The notes below the pieces were generated by a model, which was not told the origin of the DNA, ran no database searches, and worked only from the letters and a program-made list of their open reading frames with translations. Position numbers and translations under genes: made by a program. Positions 1-5,917 of a stretch of 8,865 nt of DNA are shown here, piece by piece (the first letter of the stretch is position 1; every line of letters begins with the position of its first letter). The stretch spans positions 1-8,865 of the forward strand of contig JAQBVK010000089.1 in NCBI GenBank assembly GCA_027623585.1, given 5' to 3'. Source of the DNA: Planctomycetota bacterium. Lineage in GTDB: Bacteria > Planctomycetota > UBA1135.

Positions 1-16
1 ACTCCAGGAATTTCTT

Positions 17-44
17 CTACCACTGTAGGACTACAGCAGTAGTC
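17..44. promoter_or_regulatory. Two tandem BlaI-type operator dyads upstream of the repressor gene
   Basis: Two copies of the dyad CTAC-N4-GTAG lie back to back at 17-28 (CTACCACTGTAG) and 31-42 (CTACAGCAGTAG), 14 bp centre to centre. The second extends to the near-perfect 16-bp palindrome GACTACAGCAGTAGTC at 29-44. The whole 17-42 block is itself a dyad centred between 29 and 30, with mismatches at only two symmetric position pairs. BlaI/MecI-family repressors are known to bind short dyads of the TACA-N2-TGTA or ACTAC/GTAGT kind just upstream of their own gene. The site ends 13 bp before the start codon at 58, so autoregulation is the natural inference. The promoter itself cannot be placed with confidence, since the window begins only 16 bp upstream. 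Confidence 0.72.
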
Positions 45-57
45 TGGGTGTTCGACC

Positions 58-459
58 ATGACGCGCCTCCACCGCCTCGGCGATCTCCAGCTCGCGATCC
101 TTCGCGTGCTCTGGAAGCAGGGGGAAGCCACCGCCGCAGAGGTCCAGGCCGACCTCGCTGGCGATCGCGACCTCGCGCTCTCCACCATCTCGACCATGCT
201 CAAGCGCCTCGGCGAGCAGGGGATCGTGTCCCACCGCGCCGAGGGCCGCCAGTTCATCTATCGCGCCAAGGTCGGCGAACAGCAGGTGCGCGCGACGATG
301 GTGCGCGATCTGGTCAGCCGCCTTTTCCGCGGCGATTCGGCCGCGCTGGTCAGTCACCTCGTCGAGGCCGGAGAAGTCGAGCCGAGCGAACTTGAGGACT
401 TGCGCGAGCAAGTGCGTCGCGTGCGCAGTCCGCGCGGCGGGAGGCACGAGAATGAATGA
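58..459 (+). CDS. BlaI/MecI/CopY-family transcriptional repressor
   Basis: The product is a 133-residue cytoplasmic DNA-binding protein, the usual length of the family. An N-terminal winged helix spans about residues 5-70. It opens with LGDLQLAILRVLW, followed by a recognition-helix region LALSTISTMLKRL and a wing GIVSHRAEGRQFIYRA. The C-terminal part (about 75-115, MVRDLVSRLFRGDSAALVSHL) matches the dimerisation helices of BlaI/MecI. In this family a dimer represses its own operon until a partner M56 membrane peptidase triggers cleavage of the repressor. Two operator-like dyads lie directly upstream, and the next gene encodes such a peptidase and overlaps by 8 nt, which supports this role. 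The start at ATG 58 puts the conserved helix right at the N-terminus; no strong Shine-Dalgarno is visible. The signal sensed is unknown, so a blaI or mecI name would be over-specific. Confidence 0.93.
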   Translation: MTRLHRLGDLQLAILRVLWKQGEATAAEVQADLAGDRDLALSTISTMLKRLGEQGIVSHRAEGRQFIYRAKVGEQQVRATMVRDLVSRLFRGDSAALVSHLVEAGEVEPSELEDLREQVRRVRSPRGGRHENE

Positions 460-1762
460 TTTCCTCGCGCCGGTGGCCTCTTGGTTGGCCGCTTTCCTCT
501 TGCACAGCACCTTGTGGCTCGGCGGTGTCGCCCTGTTGCTGCGCCTGCGCCCTGACGCGCCAGCAACCGTACGCGATTTCTTGTGGCGCGCGGCGCTGGT
601 CGCCAGTCTGCTGACTCCGACCGTGCAGACGATCGCGTCGGAGGCTTTCGGTTGGCATCCGCTTGGTGGCGCGCTGCGCTTCGGCGCAACGGATGTCGAG
701 GCCAGCGTGTTACCGGCTCCGGTCGCCTCGCTCCCGAGCATCGAGACCTTCGTGAGCGCCGTACCTTTCGCAGGAATGGAGAGTTCCGGCGCGGTGCTGC
801 CGCTGAAGCTCACCACGCTTCCGCAGCCGCCGTTGGTGGAAGTCACCGCCACGCCGCAGCGCAACGCATGGATGCCGATGGTGCTCGGCCTCTGGTTCGC
901 CGCCGCAGCGCTCGGGATCGGGTGCCTGCTGCGCGGGACTTTACGCTTCCGGCGCAGCCTCGGCGCCCGCGAAGTGGTCGGCGAAAGCGCGAGCGCGCGC
1001 GCCTTGCGCAAGTTGCTCGAGCGCGCAGGGAAGCGCGCGCGCGGCGTCCGCCTCACGATGAGCGACAGCCTGCGCGTGCCGGTGGCGCTCGGCGTGTTCC
1101 GCCGCGAGATCTGCGTGCCGCAACGCGCGCTGCGCGATCTGCCGCCTACGCAGCAGCGCGCCATGATCGGCCACGAGTTTGCGCACCTGCTGCGCCGCGA
1201 TCCGGCCTGGTTGGGCGCCTTCGAAGTGGCGCGGCGTCTGTTCTTCTTCCAACCCTTGTTCGTGCTCGCGCAACGCGGCGCTCACGAGTCGGCTGAAGAA
1301 TTGTGCGACGCCTGGTCCGCGCGCCGCACGGGGGATCCGGTCGCGCTTGTAGAGTGTCTGGTGGAAGTGGCGCGCTGGCTGGAGCCGCGCGGTCGCCGGC
1401 ATTCCTTCCCGCTGGCGGCAGCATGCATGGCGCGTCCGGATTCACCGCTCGCGCGCCGCGTGGAAGCCTTGCTCGCCGCCGACCCCGACGCGCCGGAGCG
1501 CGCGCCGCGCGGATTGCGCCTCGGCGCCTGCGCGTTGGCGCTGAGTCTCGCCGCCTTCATGCCGGGCTTCAGTGGCGCGCCGGAAGAACTCTCCTTGGAG
1601 GCCCGCTTCGAGCTCGTGAGCAGCGCGCTCGCGGAAGTCCAATCCGACCTCGCTCAGGCACGCGAGGAAGATCCTTACGAGCCCCGTCTCGCCCGTCTCG
1701 GCGCGCGGCTCGACGTCCTGCGCGCGCAAGCCGCACGCCTCTCAGTCCTGATCGAACAATGA
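452..1762 (+). CDS. M56-family (BlaR1-like) membrane zinc metallopeptidase
   Basis: This 436-residue integral membrane protein is the likely anti-repressor partner of the upstream BlaI-type gene. Hydrophobic segments lie at about 4-32, 42-62 and 141-160, with a possible further segment at about 354-372. The M56 zinc site is HEFAH at 241-245, followed by the basic LLRRDP, with EELCD at 282-286 giving the probable third zinc ligand (Glu). The conserved stretch SLRVPVALGVFRREICVP lies just before it. Classical BlaR1 carries a C-terminal penicillin-binding sensor domain; here only about 65 residues follow the last hydrophobic segment, and they form a charged helix (ELSLEARFELVSSALAEVQ). The input signal therefore probably differs from beta-lactam binding. 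I chose ATG 452 over an upstream in-frame start because GGGAGG at 439-444 is ideally spaced and residue 1 then leads into the first membrane helix. It overlaps the repressor gene by 8 nt (ATGAATGA) and the next gene by 4 nt. Confidence 0.9.
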   Translation: MNDFLAPVASWLAAFLLHSTLWLGGVALLLRLRPDAPATVRDFLWRAALVASLLTPTVQTIASEAFGWHPLGGALRFGATDVEASVLPAPVASLPSIETFVSAVPFAGMESSGAVLPLKLTTLPQPPLVEVTATPQRNAWMPMVLGLWFAAAALGIGCLLRGTLRFRRSLGAREVVGESASARALRKLLERAGKRARGVRLTMSDSLRVPVALGVFRREICVPQRALRDLPPTQQRAMIGHEFAHLLRRDPAWLGAFEVARRLFFFQPLFVLAQRGAHESAEELCDAWSARRTGDPVALVECLVEVARWLEPRGRRHSFPLAAACMARPDSPLARRVEALLAADPDAPERAPRGLRLGACALALSLAAFMPGFSGAPEELSLEARFELVSSALAEVQSDLAQAREEDPYEPRLARLGARLDVLRAQAARLSVLIEQ

Positions 1763-2844
1763 AACGATTCCTCACTCTCACTCTCGGCGTCGCGCTGCTC
1801 GCGGCCGCGCCGCTCTCCGCGCAGTCCGCGCCCTCCGACAAAGCTGCGGCGCTACTGCAGAAGGCTCAGGAAGCCGCCGCCCATGGTCAATCGGCCAAGG
1901 CGGCCGAATACGCCCGCGCCGCCGCGGAAGTGCTGATGGCGCAACAGGGTCAAGATGCTCACGCGAAACACGATCGCCTGAGCGAGCACGTCGCCGAAGT
2001 CGCGCGGAATGACGCCGATGTCGCGCACGTACACGCCGAGATCGCGAAGGTGGCGGCCGACGTCGCCCGCGGTGCGTTTGAGGTGACGACGCGCATCCTC
2101 TCGCGTGACGGAACTCCGATCGAAGGCCGCGTCATCCGGATGTCCGAACCGAATGGCGGCGACCCTTACGTGATCGTCCGGCAGGAGCCGGCCGGACCGT
2201 CCGGGCCGGTGGCGCGGAAGCCCGCTGGCCCGAGTGGTCCCACGGTGATGCGCATGCGCGCGCCGCAAGCCCCGCACGCGCCAGAGAATGAACTCAGCCT
2301 GACGATGAAACTGATTCATGCTGAAGTGCAAGCCCTGCGCGCGGAAGTGCAGGCGATGCGCGCCGAGTTGGCGCTGGCGCGCTTGCAAGGCGGCGCCAGC
2401 CACGCCGCGGCGCCGATGTCGGACCCGCGCGGCAAGGCCTTCTTCGGCGGCTCTCCGCACAACGACATCTTCGAACTCGCTGCGCCGGGCGGCACCTGGC
2501 ATGAAGCCGCTCCGGACGTGCGTCGCAAGATGATCTTCATCGGGCCGGGCGGCGAGGTGATCGAGCACGGCGATCTAGACCTCGAATGGACCGAAGACAT
2601 GGGCGTGGACGAGAATGGCTTCGAGTTCGAAATCGAGGACCACGATATCGATGAACTGCGCGCGCTCGGTTACTCGGGCGGCGGCGACGACAAGCCCAAG
2701 CGCCTGCGCTTGCACTTCGGGGGTCTGCCGACTCTCGAAGACGTGTTCATTCAGCAGTTGCCGGCCGCGCCGGCGACTCCCGCGACGCCCGCGACGCCCA
2801 CGGTGCGCGAGAGGCCGAATCGCCCGGACCGCCCGCAGCGGTAG
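1759..2844 (+). CDS. Exported coiled-coil protein of unknown function, third gene of the BlaI/M56 operon
   Basis: I do not recognise a family for this 361-residue protein. A signal peptide is clear (MKRFLTLTLGVALLAAAPLSAQ, cleavage near residue 22-23), so it should act in the periplasm or envelope. Two Ala/Glu/Lys-rich helical regions follow (about 27-60 and 66-104), then a short beta-like segment (about 107-142). A Gly/Pro linker carries PAGPSGP twice (144-150 and 155-161). A strong heptad coiled coil (about 177-210) precedes a conserved-looking region (about 213-265), a very acidic stretch (about 270-300), and a tail with three TPA-type repeats and RPNRPDRPQR. The start at ATG 1759 overlaps the peptidase stop by 4 nt (ATGA), implying translational coupling. 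The upstream in-frame extension is ignored because it lies inside the peptidase gene. Operon position suggests it is a sensor, ligand or substrate of the M56 peptidase; this is inference. Confidence 0.82.
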   Translation: MKRFLTLTLGVALLAAAPLSAQSAPSDKAAALLQKAQEAAAHGQSAKAAEYARAAAEVLMAQQGQDAHAKHDRLSEHVAEVARNDADVAHVHAEIAKVAADVARGAFEVTTRILSRDGTPIEGRVIRMSEPNGGDPYVIVRQEPAGPSGPVARKPAGPSGPTVMRMRAPQAPHAPENELSLTMKLIHAEVQALRAEVQAMRAELALARLQGGASHAAAPMSDPRGKAFFGGSPHNDIFELAAPGGTWHEAAPDVRRKMIFIGPGGEVIEHGDLDLEWTEDMGVDENGFEFEIEDHDIDELRALGYSGGGDDKPKRLRLHFGGLPTLEDVFIQQLPAAPATPATPATPTVRERPNRPDRPQR

Positions 2845-2858
2845 GTTTCTCTCCTGAA

Positions 2859-2892
2859 GGCGCCCGCTCCTGTTTGCGCAGGGGCGGGCGTC
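2859..2892. terminator. Hairpin terminator between convergent genes, possibly bidirectional
   Basis: A 14-bp inverted repeat pairs 2859-2872 (GGCGCCCGCTCCTG) with 2879-2892 (CAGGGGCGGGCGTC) around a 6-nt loop TTTGCG, allowing two G-T wobbles. It lies 14 bp past the stop of the exported-protein gene and 17 bp past the stop of the convergent hydrolase gene. On the plus strand it is followed by the T-rich AGCATTTATT. The minus-strand side has no real T tract, so it may work mainly for the BlaI/M56 operon. Confidence 0.62.
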
Positions 2893-2909
2893 AGCATTTA
2901 TTGGGGCGC

Positions 2910-4778
2910 TCAGTCGTCCACGTAACCGAGCGCGCGCATGTCCGCGCGGTCTTGCTCGTCGGCTTCGCCGCTGAGACTTCCGCCGAGACTGCGATCAAGC
3001 CACACTTCGATCAGCGAGCGGAGATGGGCGCAGCGATCGGCTTCGACAGCGGCGAGATCGTTGCGCTCCGCCGGATCCAGCGCGCGGTTGTAGAGGAACT
3101 CGCGGCTTGCGCCAGCTTTTTCCGCCGCGGGCGCCCAGACGTAGAACCAGTCCGCTTGGCGCACTCCATGGAGCGCGCGCTCCGGACCCCAGTTCGTGCC
3201 GTCCGGAGTGGGCAGCCGGCCATGGTGCGTGGTGAAGAAAATCGGATCATTTTCACGGCCGAGCCAGGCGCGATCGTCGAGCAGATCGGCATCGGGGAGG
3301 CCGGTACGATCTTCGGCGCGGGCGAGTCGCATCAACGTGGGGCCGAGGAAGCGCATCTCCGCTGTGCGCGTGATGCGCTTGCCCTGCGGCACGCCGGGGC
3401 CGGCGAGGATCATGGGCACGCGCACCAGTTCTTCGTGGAGGTGGTGCACGTGCCCCATCAATCCGTGTTCGAGAAACTCTTCCCCATGATCGCTGGTGAT
3501 CGCGATCACGGTGTCCTCGTCGAGACCGAGTTCCTGGAGGCGGGTGACGAGGCGGCCGATTTGCTCGTCGGCGTAGGAGGTCTCGCCGTCGTAGAGCTGC
3601 CGCGTGACGCGCGCGAAGTCCTGCAGTTCCTGCGCCGGCGGAGCGCGGCCGCCGAAGATGCGCGTCAAGGTGTTGTCCGGATCCTTGGGGTGGCTGAGCG
3701 GGACGTCGGCGGCGAAGCGCGCGCGATGCGGGGCGGGCGGATCGTAGGGAGCGTGCGGGTCGATGAGGTGGAGGTAGAGGAAGAAGCGCTCGTCTCGTTT
3801 CTGTTCCAACCAAGTTTCGACGCCGCCCATGGTTTCGCCCGACAATTCCCAAGGCGAAAGGGTGAAGGATTCGAAACCCTGTCCGAAGTTGCGCGCCTCG
3901 GAGATCAGTTTGTTGTTGGAGAAGGCGGCGGTGGTGAAGCCGTTGCGCGCGAAAACTTCGGCGAGGGTGAGCAGGCGGTGGTCGAGGAAGTTCTTGCCCG
4001 CGAAGCCGCTGCCGTGCTCGGGCGGAGTCAGGCCGGTCAACAGGCTGGCGGTGGAGGGCACGGTCCACGGCGCCGGGCTGTAGGCGCGCTCGAAGACGAC
4101 GCCGCGTTGCGCGAGCGCATCGAGCTCTGGGCTGACGGGCCGCGGGTTGCCGAGCGTGCCGAGGCCGTCGGCGCGCAGCGTGTCGATCAAGACAAGCACG
4201 ACGTTGGCGCCCTTTGCGCGTGAAGAGCGGCGAGGGAGTTCTCGATCGCGCACGAACTCGAGCAGGCCGAAGCTGACGCGCGGCGCCTGAGGCCGATTCC
4301 CTTCGTAGCTCGCGCGGAGCGTCAGAGCTTCGCCGGGGGGAAGTGAGATGCGGTCCGCGACCCAGGTGCGCGCCGCAGCGCGCACCGAGGCGGAGCAATC
4401 CACGCTGCGAGTCCAAACGGGCGCGCCGTCCACTTCGACCGTGAACGCGACGGCGCCCTTGCCGCCGTAGTCGCCGCTCTCGACCGAGACGGCGAAGGAA
4501 AACTCTGCATCGGCGGGGCGCTCAGGAGCGGAGATCTTGATTTCGAACGGCGCCGGAGCGCGTAGGGCGCGCATCGGACCGCGCGCGCCCGCGCCGCCCG
4601 TGATCGGCATGCGCATTTCGTACACCTCCGCCGCCGGCGCATCGGCGTTGCCGCCGCTGCGTCGTGCTGGGTCGTCGAGCAGGGCGAGGACGGTTTCGGT
4701 CTCGAGGATCGGCGGCAGCGGCGGGCCGGGATCGCTGCGCGAGCAGGCGGCCGCGAGCAGGCGGCCGCGAGCAGGCAC
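2910..4778 (-). CDS. Sulfatase-fold (alkaline phosphatase superfamily) hydrolase, 5' end shifted out of frame
   Basis: The open frame gives 622 residues from GTG 4778. A beta-sandwich-like N-terminal region (about 75-183) precedes a sulfatase domain (about 191-500). Metal and active-site landmarks are NVVLVLIDTLRAD (Asp199), HLIDPHAPYDPP (340-342) and TSDHGEEFLEHG (Asp430, His431). The nucleophile motif reads T239-V-P-S-T243-A-S-L-L-T-G. Type I sulfatases have C/S-x-P-S-R here, so both the formylglycine precursor and the Arg are replaced. A Thr nucleophile is known in phosphodiesterases and phosphoethanolamine transferases of this superfamily, so the substrate may not be a sulfate ester. The C-terminus MRALGYVDD is common in bacterial sulfatase-like proteins. 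GTG 4778 has no good Shine-Dalgarno and begins inside a tandem repeat. The better start, ATG 4807 with AGGA seven nt upstream, encodes a lipoprotein signal peptide but is now out of frame. The gene may thus be frameshifted, phase-variable or misassembled. Confidence 0.85.
   Translation of the reverse strand: MPARGRLLAAACSRSDPGPPLPPILETETVLALLDDPARRSGGNADAPAAEVYEMRMPITGGAGARGPMRALRAPAPFEIKISAPERPADAEFSFAVSVESGDYGGKGAVAFTVEVDGAPVWTRSVDCSASVRAAARTWVADRISLPPGEALTLRASYEGNRPQAPRVSFGLLEFVRDRELPRRSSRAKGANVVLVLIDTLRADGLGTLGNPRPVSPELDALAQRGVVFERAYSPAPWTVPSTASLLTGLTPPEHGSGFAGKNFLDHRLLTLAEVFARNGFTTAAFSNNKLISEARNFGQGFESFTLSPWELSGETMGGVETWLEQKRDERFFLYLHLIDPHAPYDPPAPHRARFAADVPLSHPKDPDNTLTRIFGGRAPPAQELQDFARVTRQLYDGETSYADEQIGRLVTRLQELGLDEDTVIAITSDHGEEFLEHGLMGHVHHLHEELVRVPMILAGPGVPQGKRITRTAEMRFLGPTLMRLARAEDRTGLPDADLLDDRAWLGRENDPIFFTTHHGRLPTPDGTNWGPERALHGVRQADWFYVWAPAAEKAGASREFLYNRALDPAERNDLAAVEADRCAHLRSLIEVWLDRSLGGSLSGEADEQDRADMRALGYVDD
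4738..4776. repeat. 14-nt tandem duplication inside the hydrolase signal-peptide region
   Basis: On the plus strand the 14-nt unit GGCCGCGAGCAGGC occurs exactly at 4749-4762 and 4763-4776, preceded by an 11-nt partial copy (CGCGAGCAGGC) at 4738-4748. Fourteen is not a multiple of three, so each copy gained or lost changes the reading frame of the minus-strand hydrolase gene. With one unit removed, ATG 4807 reads straight through a lipoprotein signal peptide into the hydrolase. Confidence 0.95.
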
Positions 4779-4807
4779 AACGGTCCGATGCGTCTTGCCA
4801 GCCTCAT
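4738..4807 (-). other. Displaced lipoprotein signal peptide of the hydrolase gene
   Basis: From ATG 4807 the minus strand encodes MRLARRIGPLCLLAAACS, with a basic n-region, a hydrophobic core and a lipobox-like LAAAC. An AGGA Shine-Dalgarno lies at 4815-4818, seven nt upstream. As given, this frame continues as low-complexity Arg/Pro sequence until a stop near 4322 and never enters the hydrolase. Deleting one 14-nt repeat unit gives ...LLAAACSRSDPGPPLPP..., joining the hydrolase frame and making a protein of about 627 residues. I read this as the ancestral N-terminus, which would place the enzyme on a membrane facing the periplasm. Confidence 0.78.
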
Positions 4808-4858
4808 GCGCTCATCCTAGCGCGGGCGCGGCTTTCCGAAGGCGCGGGGCGCGCGTAC

Positions 4859-4865
4859 AAAGGAG
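4859..4865 (+). promoter_or_regulatory. Strong ribosome binding site fixing the isomerase start
   Basis: AAAGGAG ends five nt before ATG 4871. It decides against upstream in-frame starts that would overlap the divergent hydrolase gene. The 63-bp space between the two divergent starts (4808-4870) must hold both promoters, but I cannot recognise convincing -35/-10 elements. Confidence 0.8.
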
Positions 4866-4870
4866 CCGCC

Positions 4871-5881
4871 ATGCGCACGATCCAAGGTCCCGCAATTTTC
4901 CTCGCTCAGTACATGGGGGCAGAGCCGCCCTTCGATTCGCTCGACGCGATCGCGAAGTGGGCGGCGAGTCTGGGATTCGTCGGCCTGCAGGTGCCGACCT
5001 GGGATCCGCGCTGCATCGATCTCGACAAGGCGGCGAAGTCGAAGGCCTACTGTGATGAATGGAAGGGGAAGTTGAATGCGCACGGCTTGGTGCCGTCGGA
5101 GTTGTCCACGCACTTGCAGGGGCAGTTGGTCGCGGTGCATCCGGCCTACGACGCGATGTTCGACGGCTTCGCGCCGGAGAAGCTGCGCGGCAATCCGAAG
5201 GCGCGGCAAAAGTGGGCGGTGGAGCAGGTCAAGAAGTCGCTGAGCGCATCGAAGAACCTCGGCCTGCGCGCGACCGTGACCTTCAGCGGGGCGCTGGCGT
5301 GGCCTTACTTCTATCCGTGGCCGCAGCGGCCGGCGGGTTTGATCGAGGAAGCCTTCGCCGAGTTGGCCAAGCGTTGGCTGCCGATCCTGGATCACGCCAA
5401 GGATTGTGGCGTGGACCTGTGCTTCGAGATTCACCCCGGCGAGGACCTTCACGACGGCGCGACTTGGGAACGATTCTTGGAGGCGGTCGGCGGGCACAAG
5501 CGCGCGAACATCCTCTACGACCCCAGCCACTTCGTGCTGCAGCAGCTGGACTACCTGGATTTCATTCACAGGTATCACGACCGCATCAAGATGTTCCACG
5601 TCAAAGACGCCGAGTTCCGTCCGAACGGGCGCGTCGGCGTGTACGGCGGCTACCTGCCGTGGGGTGAACGCGCCGGCCGTTTCCGTTCGCTCGGCGACGG
5701 CCAAACCGACTTCAAAGCCATCTTCACGCTGCTCGCGCGCTACGACTTCCCCGGCTGGGCAGTCCTCGAGTGGGAGTGCGCCTACAAGGACAACATAGTC
5801 GGCGCCCGCGAAGGCGCCGCCTTCATCAAGCAGCACATCATCCCCGTCTCCACCCACGCCTTCGACGATTTCGCCGGATGA
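4871..5881 (+). CDS. Sugar phosphate isomerase/epimerase-like TIM-barrel protein
   Basis: This 336-residue protein looks cytoplasmic (no signal peptide) and belongs to the xylose-isomerase-like TIM-barrel (AP endonuclease 2) superfamily. That family includes IolE/IolI-type enzymes acting on sugars and cyclitols with a divalent metal. Metal-site segments appear in the expected order: FEIHPGED (Glu, strand end), ANILYDPSHFVLQ (Asp and His), RIKMFHVKDAE (His and Asp) and AVLEWECAYKD (Glu). The N-terminus has FLAQYMG and GFVGLQVPTWDPR, typical of the first barrel strands. The Shine-Dalgarno AAAGGAG at 4859-4865 sets the start. The next plus-strand gene of the cluster encodes a Gfo/Idh/MocA oxidoreductase, a common partner in sugar or inositol-derivative catabolism; a mobile unit now lies between them, starting one base after this stop codon. 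The exact substrate cannot be inferred. Confidence 0.9.
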   Translation: MRTIQGPAIFLAQYMGAEPPFDSLDAIAKWAASLGFVGLQVPTWDPRCIDLDKAAKSKAYCDEWKGKLNAHGLVPSELSTHLQGQLVAVHPAYDAMFDGFAPEKLRGNPKARQKWAVEQVKKSLSASKNLGLRATVTFSGALAWPYFYPWPQRPAGLIEEAFAELAKRWLPILDHAKDCGVDLCFEIHPGEDLHDGATWERFLEAVGGHKRANILYDPSHFVLQQLDYLDFIHRYHDRIKMFHVKDAEFRPNGRVGVYGGYLPWGERAGRFRSLGDGQTDFKAIFTLLARYDFPGWAVLEWECAYKDNIVGAREGAAFIKQHIIPVSTHAFDDFAG

Positions 5882-5917
5882 ATACGGAGTCAGGCTCCGG
5901 TGGTGTTATTCCGCCGC
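5882..5917 (+). repeat. Left terminal inverted repeat with internal REP-like hairpin
   Basis: This 36-bp repeat begins ATACGGAGTCAGGCTCCGG and ends TTATTCCGCCGC. It is exactly the reverse complement of 7003-7038. Inside it, 5885-5899 (CGGAGTCAGGCTCCG) forms a short hairpin with stem CGGAG/CTCCG. It supplies the last codons and the stop of the transposase, read on the minus strand. Confidence 0.93.

Noticed and set aside
31..1164. Long minus-strand open frame (377 codons) opposite the repressor and peptidase genes
   Set aside because: It is low-complexity Arg/Ala/Ser-rich sequence with no recognisable domain. The plus strand holds two clearly recognisable genes with proper starts and overlaps. 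Long antisense frames are expected at this GC content.
2776..2806. Short GCGACGCCC-type direct repeats near the end of the exported-protein gene
   Set aside because: They simply encode the TPATPATPT tail in frame; there is no sign of a separate repeat element.
2874..4223. Long plus-strand open frame (449 codons) opposite the hydrolase gene
   Set aside because: It is the mirror of the sulfatase-fold coding sequence, with no family motif, no ribosome binding site, and a start inside the terminator hairpin.
4322..4807. The 161-codon minus-strand frame from ATG 4807 as an independent small lipoprotein
   Set aside because: Only its first ~18 codons look real. After the tandem repeat it becomes Arg/Pro/Ser-rich shadow sequence, while the hydrolase frame takes over with real content. 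It is better explained as a frame displaced by 14 nt.
4817..5857. Minus-strand open frame (346 codons) opposite the isomerase
   Set aside because: The plus-strand isomerase has all expected metal-site segments and a strong Shine-Dalgarno. The antisense frame has none of these.
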